Shown piece by piece: positions 39,229 to 50,500 of a DNA stretch of 64,000 nucleotides (position 1 is its first letter; every line of letters begins with the position of its first letter). The notes under the pieces are model-generated. The model was not told where the DNA came from. It worked only from the letters and a program-made list of their open reading frames with translations, and made no database searches. Source of the DNA: Forficula auricularia (Eukaryota; Arthropoda; Insecta; Dermaptera; Forficulidae); assembly GCA_024734495.1 (NCBI GenBank), contig JALMQS010000069.1:100961-164960 (forward strand), written 5' to 3'. The position numbers and the translations under genes are program-made.

Positions 39229-41400
39229 TGGATATTAGGAGCAAACATTTTTTTAAATACTTATAAAAATGTTTATTGAGTAACGTTTCGCCTCCAATCG
39301 CTAGTTCCCCATGCAACATTAATGCCACAAGTAATAAAAGAATTAATTATCTATACTAATATATACCTAAAGCTGGAGGGTTTGTATGTTGGTTTGAGGA
39401 AGCCTATCTCAGGAAATACTAATCCGATTTGATTTTTTTTTTTTTTTTTTAATTAGATAGTCCATTTATTGAGGAAGTCTCTAGGCTATATAACTTCATG
39501 CTACGACCCTGAGATATCTCTTTTCGGTCCCCTAAATACTCCTTCTTTGGTAACTAAGATGACTGTTTTTGTTTACTCAAATTCTTTCCTTTTAAGGAGG
39601 TTCTTTGGCGACAATCCACACAAAAAGTTTTAGCTATTTACCTATTAAATCTGCCCTCCAATCCAATACATTGTTACGCTGACGATAGCACCCTCCACAA
39701 CGCTCAATCTTTACTAGACAATCGCGCAAACATAGCCTCCTCAATAAATTCAGATTTAAGCATGCTTAAAAAATGGGGATCTCACAATTTGGTAAACTTT
39801 AATGCTAGCAAAACACAATGCTGCCTAATTTCTAGGCGCGCAGATAGGAACCTTCCGGACATTTCCTTTGATTCGAGCTCATTGGAATTCCGTAATAAAA
39901 TATCAATGTTAGGTGTCACCTTAGGTTCTGACCTCTCTTGGAATGACCATATTATCTCAGTAGCAAAAGCTGCAGCATGTAAGCTTGGCTTTCTTTTCCG
40001 AACCAAACGATTTTTCACCCCACTCAACTCCTTATATTATACAAGGCTCAAATTCGCCCCTGTCTTGAATATTGCTCGCATTTGTGGAGAGGAGCCTCCA
40101 AGTATTCTCTTAATACCTTAGATGCAATTCAGAGGCGAGCTATCAGACTGATAGGCGATCCTACATTAACTGACACTCTCGACTCCCTAGCCCATCGTAG
40201 ATCTGTCTCCGCCCTTTCCCTTTTTTATAGATATTACCATGGCTTTTGTTCTGACGAAATAAAATCGATAATCCCACCAAAGGCTTCATTCGCGCGAAAT
40301 ACACGATTTTATAAAATTCAACACCCCAACTAGATACTAATCGAACAAACGCATTCGCCAATTCATTTATCCCTATGACATCTAGAGAATGGAACTCTCT
40401 TCCCCCGACCGTCTTTCCAGCTACTTATAACCTTCAATCTTTCAAGACCAGCATCCACAGATACCTTCGACTGCTACCCAATCCCTAAATCTCCCCTTAT
40501 CTTCACGTTACAAGGGTCCACCACGGACTTCAGAGGTTGTACCTTCTTGGTGCAACTTCTTCTTGTATCAATATCATTATAAAAAAAGCCTCGTAACCAC
40601 TCTATAAATATGAACGGAACTAAAATTTTAGGTTATGTTTTTTTAACGTGACTGTAGCACTCACACTACGAAATCTCTATATGGATACACACATACTTGC
40701 CGGATCGTTTCCAAGCAGCAAAAATGCTGCCAGCTTATATCCCCTCCACTAAAAATAATCGCCCAAATATGTTTTGTTTTTTGTTTTTTATCAAAACTAC
40801 GTGGTAAATAATTTCTATTTTTTTTTAAGTTACTCCGGATATATTATTCTAACAAATATTAGTTTTTCATCAAGATGGTGAAAGTCTTTCAATGAAAAAA
40901 AATAAAATAATGATCATATGACGTTAACAATTGTTCTCTTGTTAGTATTAAGAAACTGATGCTGGGAAGATAGATTATACTGTTATTAGTAGACTGAATT
41001 GTAATTAAATATGTATGCTTATAATATGTAAAAGGACTTGTTCCGTTCGAATAAATAAATAAAAAAAATATCCCCCACCCTCTTCCAATCTACCCTATGT
41101 AAAAAATGTCATTTTTAATTGCAATTATTTCATGTTTGGTGTGTTAAATCGTCTTCAAATTTTAACAGTATGTGTATTATGCTTTTAATGACTTATATTC
41201 CAAGTTTGAAAGATTTCTTGAATTTTTGCATTTGTGTAGAATACCTTAAATGAAACTATGTATAAAAATAAAATTATATTATTACTTGTTGTATGTTTGA
41301 TGTAGAGATAGAATAAGCCTCGATTGGAAGCGAAACGTTGTTAAATAAAAATTTTAAGTAATTAAAAAATTTTTGTTCCTAATTCCCAAGAACCTATAAT
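39229..41400. mobile_element. Large inverted-repeat-bounded element split by a LINE
   Basis: The segment at 39229-39360 is the inverse of 41280-41400 (both contain GATTGGA(A/G)GCGAAACGTT and AGCAAACATT or AATTTTTGTTCCTAA). Between them, sequence shared with 55615-55745 and 58080-58525 (CTCGTAACCACTCTATAAAT) is broken by the LINE at 39646-40586. The CGAAACGTT near each end recalls the 3' part of a hammerhead core, but no CUGANGA precedes it. Confidence 0.55.
39646..40586 (+). pseudogene. LINE fragment, second subfamily
   Basis: Frames encode [40 protein letters not shown] and ALSLFYRYYHGFCSDEIKSI, then end FKTSIHRYLRLLPNP in a shifted frame. Deletions near 40010 and 40330 break the ORF. The insertion point is within a repeat (TTTTAGC|...|AGCCTCGTAACC). 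Confidence 0.82.
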
Positions 41401-42510
41401 TCAATTTATGGAACAGAACACTATCATTAATTTTCCAAAAATTTTCGAAATTGATTAAAAGATAAAAATAAATTAAAATGTAAATAGACGTATACAAGAT
41501 AATGGCAGAATGAACGGATTAAAAACAATATAGCATAAAAATACCTAATAATATAAAATAAATACTGATTAATATAAAACGAAAGTCAAACATTAACATT
41601 TATTTGACTGTAATTGCAAAAAGCAAAGATCTGATAAATTTCAATAAAACATTAAATTCTATCTCCTTGAAATATAGATACGAAACTAATTAATATTGAA
41701 TTAATTAAAATTAAAATTTTAAAACTCGTTTATATACAGCATTACAACAATTATATTCAATAACAATTAACAAAATAAAATCATTAACAGATTATTAACA
41801 ATTGATTGTGCGAATAAACGCTGAAAAATATTTCTAAATTTCTAAACGACAATATTACAGGCAGTCCTCAACTTCCGAAAGAGAATATAGTAGTACTTAG
41901 GATTGCCTTTCCTTTCAATTAATAAACCTATATCACAAACAATTAGCCAAAAATATATTATACAATGGTATCAAAGGACAGACATATTAAATACTGTAAA
42001 AAGGGACACACCAATTGAAATGAATGCCCAACCTGAATGTCTGACTGAAAATACCTTCGCAAGCAGCAGCCTTCGAAAGTCTTATTCGCTTATTTGGAAT
42101 AAGAAGGGCAAGCATTTCCACCACCAAAAGCCTTGGTTAACAATACACTTAAAACTGAAAAAAAACGATTATGCTTCAAACTAAACCAGTGTACATTCAT
42201 TACAAATTATATACTATAAGCTTATTTTATTTTCAATTGTGAATTGGCTGTAGAAAATGCACTTTTTTTATTCTATTGTCGCTTCAGTATGTTGGTTTAT
42301 AATAATCTAGTTTAATAAATAAAATTTATTTATTCGATTAATAGCTTGGTTTGCGGCAGCCGTCCCGAACGTGGTCTAAAGACGCCTAGGCCCAACTGGG
42401 AATTTGATCGTTCGTACATGTTCATAGTAATTACAATTTTTAAAAGGTTAAAAATAATGGATTGTTTGAGATTTTATTCGACAAGTCATTGACTGGCAAT
42501 CGACACAGCA
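41401..42510. other. Interval between elements, one unassigned ORF
   Basis: A 93-codon + frame at 41903-42184 has fairly even codon use for this AT-rich DNA (it includes QPECLTENTFASSSLRKSYS), but I see no domain, promoter or splice context. It is possibly a lone exon, more likely chance. Confidence 0.3.
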
Positions 42511-42514
42511 ACCA

Positions 42515-42980
42515 GTTAATTAGATGTGACAAATCAGAGGAAAAAAGGAACAATTAAACACCGTGTTAAAACATAAGACCAATTGCAACGTTTCCTCAAT
42601 TTATTGTGGCTTCATCAGGCTCTTGATCAAATTTTCAAAACGCTTCGTCATTCAATTCTCCTCCCGCTAATTAGAATACATATATGTATAACAATATGAA
42701 CACATTTATTTATACAAAACCATTGATTGTTTAGAGTAGTGTATTTTTTAAATCCTTTTGAATCAGTCGAAGGTGTACAGTTGGTCTGTTTGAATCCATT
42801 GCTACTCTAAACAATCAATGGCGTTGTATAAATAAATGTGTTCATACAATAATACATATATGTATTCTAATTAGCAAGAAAAGAATTGAATGACGAAGCG
42901 TTTCAAAAATTTGATCAAGGGCCTGATGAAGCCACTATGATCAAGAGCCTGATTTCCTCTGATTTGTCACATCTAATTAT
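42515..42980. mobile_element. Palindromic element E10 (family VII hammerhead-like)
   Basis: The outer arms TTAGATGTGACAAATCAGAG and CTCTGATTTGTCACATCTAA are exact inverses. Inside, a second pair (ATTAGAATACATATATGTAT and its inverse) flanks the centre near 42770. Both halves contain a GCCTGATGAAGCC-type motif. No coding. Confidence 0.7.
42580..42632 (-). ncRNA. Possible hammerhead ribozyme, family VII
   Basis: On -, CTGATGA (42618-42612), GAAAC (42594-42590) and GTT (42589-42587) are present. Helix II is weak (CAAT-AA-ATTG with poorly paired flanks), so activity is doubtful. Confidence 0.4.
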
Positions 42981-43255
42981 AATTAAAAAATTGAACTAAA
43001 TCAACACATTAATATTTCGCAGTAGCAAAAAATCTATAAAATATGTTAAATGATTCGAAGAACACCCTAATAAAAATATCCCGAACAGGTCAGGACGTCT
43101 ATCGCGAACGAAGCTAATAAAAATAAATATATTAAAATGAATATCATTAGATGGGGGGGGGGGGTATGGATAAATTTGTGCCGAGGACTGACTGCCTACA
43201 TTTAATCACCATCAATTACTTGAAAAAACATGAACAAAACAAAAATTAAATAATT

Positions 43256-44519
43256 TCATTCACGCCGTGTACGCTTGCTACGTGGTTCTAAGCCACTAGT
43301 TTCATGACCTCTTCCCTTTTTACCTACCTGCACTTGAGACTGTGCTGTCAATTGAAGAGAAATGGCATGGGTGTTCAGCTTCTCAGCGAGAAGCAATTCT
43401 TTAAGCCCTTTCATCTTCTGACTATGAAGAGTGAGTGTAGGCCTCTTTGAAGAATCATCTGGCAATGGAACTGAGGATGGATCATTAGCGTTGCCTTTGG
43501 AATCATTTGCTTGAGAAGAAGTAGGTGTGGTTGGTTTAGTTGAGGCTTCAGTGACTGGTTCCATTGGGAGTGGAGTGGCTGGTTTAGTTGAGGCTGCACT
43601 GGCTGCTTTAGTTGGGACTGCAGTGGCTGGTTTAGTTGGGGCTGCAGTAGCTGCTTTAGTTTGGGCTGCTGTGGCTGGTTTAGTTGTAGCTGCTGTGGCA
43701 GGTTTACTTGTGGCAGATTTAGTTGCGGCAGATTTAGTTTTAGTTGAGGCTGATTTAAGTGAGGCGGATTTAGCTGCGGCTGATTTAGTTGCAGATGGTT
43801 TAGTTACAGGTGCTCCTTTCAATGGAGGAGCCATATCGTCAGGCCTTAAAGATGGCCCAGGCATCGATGCATCTCCTACAAAAGGTTGACCTCCGCCTTG
43901 TAATAAATATTCAGGATTAAGAATTTCCTCCCCGCAGGCCGCGGTCAAAGCTGCGATTCTAGGATGTAGTTTGGTATCTGTCTCCTCCTGCTCCTCTAAC
44001 TCAAGTTTCATGATTAATTCTTTTGAATCAGCATTTCCTTTACAATAATTATTATTGTTAATATTATTATTATTTAAATAATTGTCATCATTCTTTTCTT
44101 CATTCTTTGGGATTTCTTTTTTAGATTTTGTCTTATCTACTTCTTTCGGCTTCTCTATATCTTTACCCTTTTCTGTTTCTTTCATTTTTTCTGCTTCTTT
44201 GATCTTCTCTTCCTCTTCCTCATCTTCGGATTCAAGGCATATTATATTAACTTGGGCTCGAACATCCGCATCAAATTTAGATATAGTATTAACCAAAGGT
44301 TTCGCCCAACCGATATGCAAAACAGGAGTTTGGCTACCTTCTTCCCACTGGCATATTCCATCATAGAATCTAAGTAAATGAGCAAAACACTCAGGATCTT
44401 TAAGAATAGAACGAGCACTATGCCCTGAACTCACTACTTTCATTATATGTGGAATAAGCTCATTAGCAATCTCAAGAAATTCCTTATAAATTTCTTCATC
44501 ATCTCGAGAATAATTATAC
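43256..44519 (-). CDS. MEN1: Menin exon 6 (last, with repeat-expanded C-terminus)
   Basis: Acceptor TATTTTAG at 44521-44520; TGA at 43258-43256. It begins [20 protein letters not shown]. After the conserved core it has low-complexity acidic, Asn and Ala/Thr segments and returns to conserved sequence at about residue 707. An ATG at 44554 lies in the intron and is not used. Confidence 0.95.
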
Positions 44520-47500
44520 CTAAAATATAAAATTAATTTCAAAATGGATAGCAAGTTTTTGATACTTTTATAAAGTATAATCTGTACAAAAGAAAGACAG
44601 AATTCTTTAGCAAAATATTTAGTTTATAGCAAAGCTGACATTTTGAGAACAACGATCATTGGACAAAATATAAAGACTTTGTTAAAATAAGTTCAATATC
44701 TGGCTTAAGGACTTATCTTTCTATTTCACAATTTCTACAGCCATAAAACAGAAAAATATTAACTTACAATCTGATTACATCGCTTGCATTAGCCCAGGCT
44801 TCAAAAGCTTCCTTATATTTACGATGTCTAATTTGAAAAAAAAAATTGGTTAAATAAATAATAATGGAAAGAAATATTTATATGAATATTAAAAATTAAT
44901 TACCTATAGAAATACCCTCCTTGGTAAGTGTAAGGATAAACATGGCGATTTTTATAGAAGGTGCGAGCAGCAATGGTTGCCTCTTGAAAGAGAGTTTCAC
45001 AAGGAGGCCTTCCTGGAGTAGGACTTAGTTCTTCCAGATCACTTAAATTACCTATATAATTAAATGAAATAAAGAAAAATGTAACAATTAATGAAAGAAG
45101 TTAATTCGCTTATTTGTTTTTTAAATATATCTTAAAAAATACTCTTAATGTAAAGTCCGTCCCTCACACTTAACAGCCTTGGGGGCCATCCATAAATTAC
45201 GTCACACAGTAAGGGGGAGGGGCATGTTAGATTTGTGACAAAATGTGACAGAGGGCCCAGGGGATCTTAAAAATTGTGATGTCACAAGAGTCAAATTAAA
45301 AATTTTTAAAATATATTTTTTAGATTTCAGGTTATCTATTATTATTCCAACCTGAAAATTATAGGGTATAAAAGTGATAGTGTGACGTCACAATACAGGA
45401 GGGGCTCAATGAAAATGTGACAGAATGTGACACAGGGGGAGGGGAGGTCTAAAAATCTTGAAATTCGTGAGACGTAATTTATGGATGGCCCCTTGGCAAA
45501 GAACATTAAACTAAACATTTTTAAAATCAAATACCTACTAATAGTAGTAGTGATCCAAAAGTCTTACATTAAATCAAATTTGGTATTGTTTAATTTAACA
45601 GTTTTTTCACACAGCAAAATCAAAGAGTAATAAAATACAATATTGAAGGAGACAATAAAAGAGTGTGTCTTCTGGTGGAAGTATAAATTTTATTTATTTA
45701 TAACGAGACTATAGTTTATAGTCTATAGTACTTCCAGCAGAAGACACACTCTTTTATTGTCTCCTTCAATATATAAAAATTCTGCTACTCTCGGCAAAAA
45801 CTTTCATTTTAAAATACAATATTCTTACATAGTCATTTTTGTCATCATTTTATCAGTCTTGCTTGGCAGAGAACAATCAACTAAGATAGATATTTGTGAA
45901 ATAAAAAAGGTCAACTAACCAATTGCCATTGGATATTGGGCAATATGACCCTGGTCATAGAGAAGCCAAAGAAGTTCTTGTTGAAGCACGGCTACTTCCA
46001 TTGCATCACTTGTTGCTGAAAGGCTTGGGTTAATAGATGAGACTAATGCTGCAACTTCCATTGGCCTTGTACATATAACAGGACAATTGCTCACATAGAG
46101 CCAAGAACGAGAAGCTACTCCAGCAGCTATAGGCTGTCCTCGTTTATCTTCGTTCCCCTTTCCTATTTCATTTATTAAGATTAATGATAGTTTATTCTAT
46201 TTTATAATTATTGTTAAATTATTAACTATATATATCGAATACCTAAAATTACCGTCAAACATAAGAGATGTTATAGAGAAAAGTAAAAAAAAAATGTGTT
46301 GAAAAAACATGTCTGAAGCGTTTTAGCACTAGAATAAATTACATTTTTAATTTATCTTTTCAGCTGTGTGAACATAAACAATTAATTAAGTGTCCTTTTT
46401 GAACTTCTGAAGATGGGCTTATACCCCGAAATATATATAGAGTCGTGTTAAACAAGAATCTGATCTTTTATTTATGTGAAACTTACCTAGTATTTTATAT
46501 TTTAAAAAATAATTAAGAAGCAAGTGTGGTTTCCCATTGCCTTCCACATAGCGTAAATTTTGAATAGGATCGCTAATCGTATATTCAGGGAAGGTGAGGA
46601 TTTAAATGGGAAGCTGGTATAGATGGAGTAAAGGATGGGACATACTTCACCCAATAGTATGATATGAGAGATTTTGTTGAGGGAGAATGGTGTAGGTTCT
46701 TGGTGAAACATATTAAATAAAATAAAGAAAATTTTTGAACATTTTTTTAGAAACTATATCCAAACGCCTCCCACTCGATCGCGAACCCAAAGGTCGAACA
46801 TAATTTTCTTCTTCACTCCAGGGCACAACCAAATGAAGCCGTGTCGAAAGACAATTATAAATTAAATTAAATAAGGAAACGAAGAAAAGATTTTTATATT
46901 ATAGACAAAAGGATCAGCCGGCACACATGCGAAGATCCCGGGTTCGAATCCCGGCTGATCATTTTGTCTATAACAGAGGTGGCCAAAACGTGGCTCGCGA
47001 GCCGCATGCGACTCTTCAGTTAATCTCGTGCGGCTCTTGAACCCTCTTGAATAATACTGATTTTAAAAAGTATAATAATTAAATTTAAAAAATTATACAA
47101 AAATTAAATTAATTTGCAATTTGTAATTGAACACTAATGTTATAAGTAGGTAAGAAGAGCAAAAAATAAATGTTACTTCATTTATATTTTATAAAATAAA
47201 AAAATGTGTCTTTTTTTAATCAATTAATCTGCAAACAATGTGGCTCACTTTGAAACAGTTTTATAAATATGCGGCTCCCAAAGTTAAGGTTAGTGGCCAT
47301 CCCTGGTCTATAATATAAAAATCTTTTCTTCGTTTCCTAATTTAATTTATTTTTTTAGAAACTTTTTAAAATTTAAAATGTAAAATACTAGGTAATTTTC
47401 AAAAATTTTCTTTACTTTATTTATGTGAAACCTACCTAGTATTTTATATTTTAAATGTTAAAAATTTTAAAAAAATGTCTTTACTTGATATGAGAGAGGT

Positions 47501-50500
47501 AAGAGCTAGCGCAACTAGGGTCGCTGTCCCTCTAGCTTTTTAGCTTTTAGGAAATCTTCCTTTACCGGGATCGTAAAAGAGTATCTGCACTTTGTAATAA
47601 TTTTGGCATATAACACGTTAAGTTTGTCTCTGGATTAATAAAAAGTTGTAGGATCTGACCCAGTGAGGAAAGTAACGACAACCTTCTCAGACCTCATGTT
47701 TTCTAGTAAACCTCTTCAATCTTCGTTTCTGCTAATAGTAGAACGGAAGAAGATCAAATTAGCTTTTGGCTACAAATATATTATTTTGTCCGAAAAGATG
47801 TAAATCCTTGTCCCTGGATTAATAAAAAGGTGTTGAGGTATGAGCATCTGACCCACTGAGGAAAGTAAAGACAACCTTCTCAGACCTCATGTTTTCTAGT
47901 AAACCACTTCAATCTTCATTTCTGCTAATAGTGGAACGGAAGAAGATCAAATTAGCTTTTGGCTACGCTTTTTCTTATCTATATCAACGACCTTCTAAAC
48001 TTGCCCTCCAATCCGGTACATTGTTACGCAGATGACAGCACCCTACATAACGCCCCTGCATCGCATAAAATCCGTGCAGACATTGCCTCCTCAATTAATT
48101 TAGACTTATGCAAACTTAAAAACTGGGGATCCCAAAACTTAGTTAACTTCAATACAGTGAAAACACAGTGTTGCCTTATTTCTAGGCGCGTTGACAGAAA
48201 CCTCCCAAACATATCATTCGACTCAAACTCACTAGAATTCAGGGATAAAATTGCAATGCTAGGCGTAACTCTAGGGTCTGACCTTTCATGGAATGACCAT
48301 ATCTCAATCACTGCTAAAGCTGCAGCGCGCAAGCTTGGTCTCCTATTTAGGTCTAGACGCTGTTATACTCCCAGTCAACTTCTTATACTGTATAAGACTC
48401 AAATTCGTCCCTGTCTCGAATATGGCTCTCATCTGTGGAGGGGTGCCTCCAAGCATTCACTGGATGAGATTCAGAAGCGAGCAATTAAACTAATAGGAGA
48501 CCCGGCTCTAACCAACTCACTCGACTCCCTGGCTCACCGAAGAACCGTTTCTGCCCTTTCCCTGTACTACCTATCACTATCACGGTGTCTGTTCAGTCGA
48601 GCTGAAATCAATTATCCCCCCTAAAGCACTCTTTACGAGAAACACACGGTTTTCGAACGCTCAGCACCCCTTCGCTGTCAAATTGGATAAAAGTCGAACA
48701 AGCGCTTTCGCCAGCTCTTTCGCCAGCTCTTTTATCCCTATGACCTCCAGAGACTGGAACTCGCTCCCTGCCACCATCTTTCCCGCGATTTATAACCTTC
48801 AGCTATTTAAGACCCGTATCCACAGATACCTTCGACCCCCGCCCAGCCCATAAAATTCTTTCTTCTACTTTTCGATGGAGGGGCCAACCCAGGCCTTTAG
48901 GGGTTGCACCTTTTTGGTGTAACTCCTTCTCTCATCATTTTCATAAAAAAAAAAAAAAATTATTTTGTCCGAAAAGATGCAAATCCTTGTCCCTGGATTA
49001 ATAAAAAGGTGTTGAGGTATGAGGATCTGACCCACTGAGGAAAGTAGCGACAACCTTCTCAGACCTTATGTTTTCTAGTAAACTTCTTCAATCTTCATTT
49101 CAGCTAATAGTAGAACGGAAGAAGATCAAATTAGCTTTTGGGCTGACTACAATTCATACATAAATAATTAGTACCTATTAATTATTCATGTTCAAAGATG
49201 AAATAAAAATTTAATTTTCACAAAAGCCAAAAAGATTCATTTGGGGACATGGTTTTATTAACACAGATTTTTTGATTTGGTTTCGTCTATAACACCCGGT
49301 AAGTTTGTCGGTATTAGGAACAATTAATTATAAATATTAAGTTGTTAAATGTTTTTTTTTTGAATAAACTCACCATGCCATGTAACTTCAGCAGTTTCAG
49401 ATCCGTTTTCTCCAAAAACAACCCAGGCATGATCCTCCGAGAGAGCTAAATGTACATCAGTGAAGCCAAGAACTTGACATCCAGCAACTACCGCAAAAGC
49501 AACTCCAAAGCAATCAAGTTTGTTTCCTGAAATAACGACCATTTAGTACTTAAATTCATTTTGCTACTTAAATCATCTTTTTCGAAATCCAGATTCATTT
49601 AAAAAAAAAAAAAAAAGAAGAAAATTTCGAAATGTATTAAATATATAAAATTCTTCCAGAACTTAAGTGACTTAATTTAAAAAAAAAATTGACGAAATGT
49701 TTCATTTTTCAAATTTTAATACTACTGAAGATGGTCAACCAGTGGTGACCGAAACTGTTTAGAGAATTAATAATAATAATTAAATAAAATTATTGTCTTT
49801 TATTAGTTTGTGACTATAAAAACCTTTCAATTTAAAAATAATTTAAATATATAAGTAAGTAATTTCAAATATTTTCATAAGATAACTTTATTCGTTTAAG
49901 CCACCTTTGGTTGAATTTAGGCTTCGGTAGTAGTATTCTTTTAAAGTTTCAGAAGTTCGGCTGAAATCACCTGGATTGAGTATTTTTCTATACTGATAGT
50001 AAAACCTAATCTTGGTGGTTTCAGCTGAAAATCTTCGACTTTATGATGTCTTCTGATTTTGAAGTAAATATTCATTAATGTAATAAGTTAAAAAACTTTT
50101 ATTTGCACGAAATTTTCTCTGGAGAGAGACGGACTGGTAGAACTTTTAATTGAAAGTAATGGAAGGCAGCCCAGGGGTAGTGAGGAAAGAAAAAATTAAC
50201 ACATATCCAAATAAGGTGTAATTTATTGGAATCCTTCCTCCTTTCCATTCAAACCGACGTTTCGGAGGATTCTTCCCTCCTTCTTCAGGGTTTCAAGGGG
50301 TCAATGAAGGAAACAAATAAAATGATTCCTTCCTCTCTCCACAGCAGTGTTTAAAACATTTTTCTTCCTTAGCAGAAGCATAGAAAAACTAATTTTTTTT
50401 TCTCTCTAATTTAGAAAAGAGAAAGAAAAAAATTGTTTTTCCATGCTTCTGCTAAGGAAGAAGAAAGTTTTAAACACTGCTGTGGAGAGAGGAAGGAATC

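Larger units (their letters stand above)
46861..47349. mobile_element. Palindromic element with tRNA-like core, split by a hAT MITE
   Basis: Arms GGAAACGAAGAAAAGATTTT (46875) and its inverse AAAATCTTTTCTTCGTTTCC (47319-47338) are about 45 bp. With the MITE removed, the centre is ATAGACAAAA, a tRNA-like hairpin and TTTTGTCTATAATA. Confidence 0.75.

Noticed and set aside
39270..39310. CGAAACGTT next to a small hairpin at both ends of 39229-41400
   Set aside because: The CUGANGA half of the core is absent in both copies.
43527..43889. 120-codon + strand ORF rich in Ala, Val and Gly
   Set aside because: It is the antisense shadow of the menin Ala/Thr repeat.
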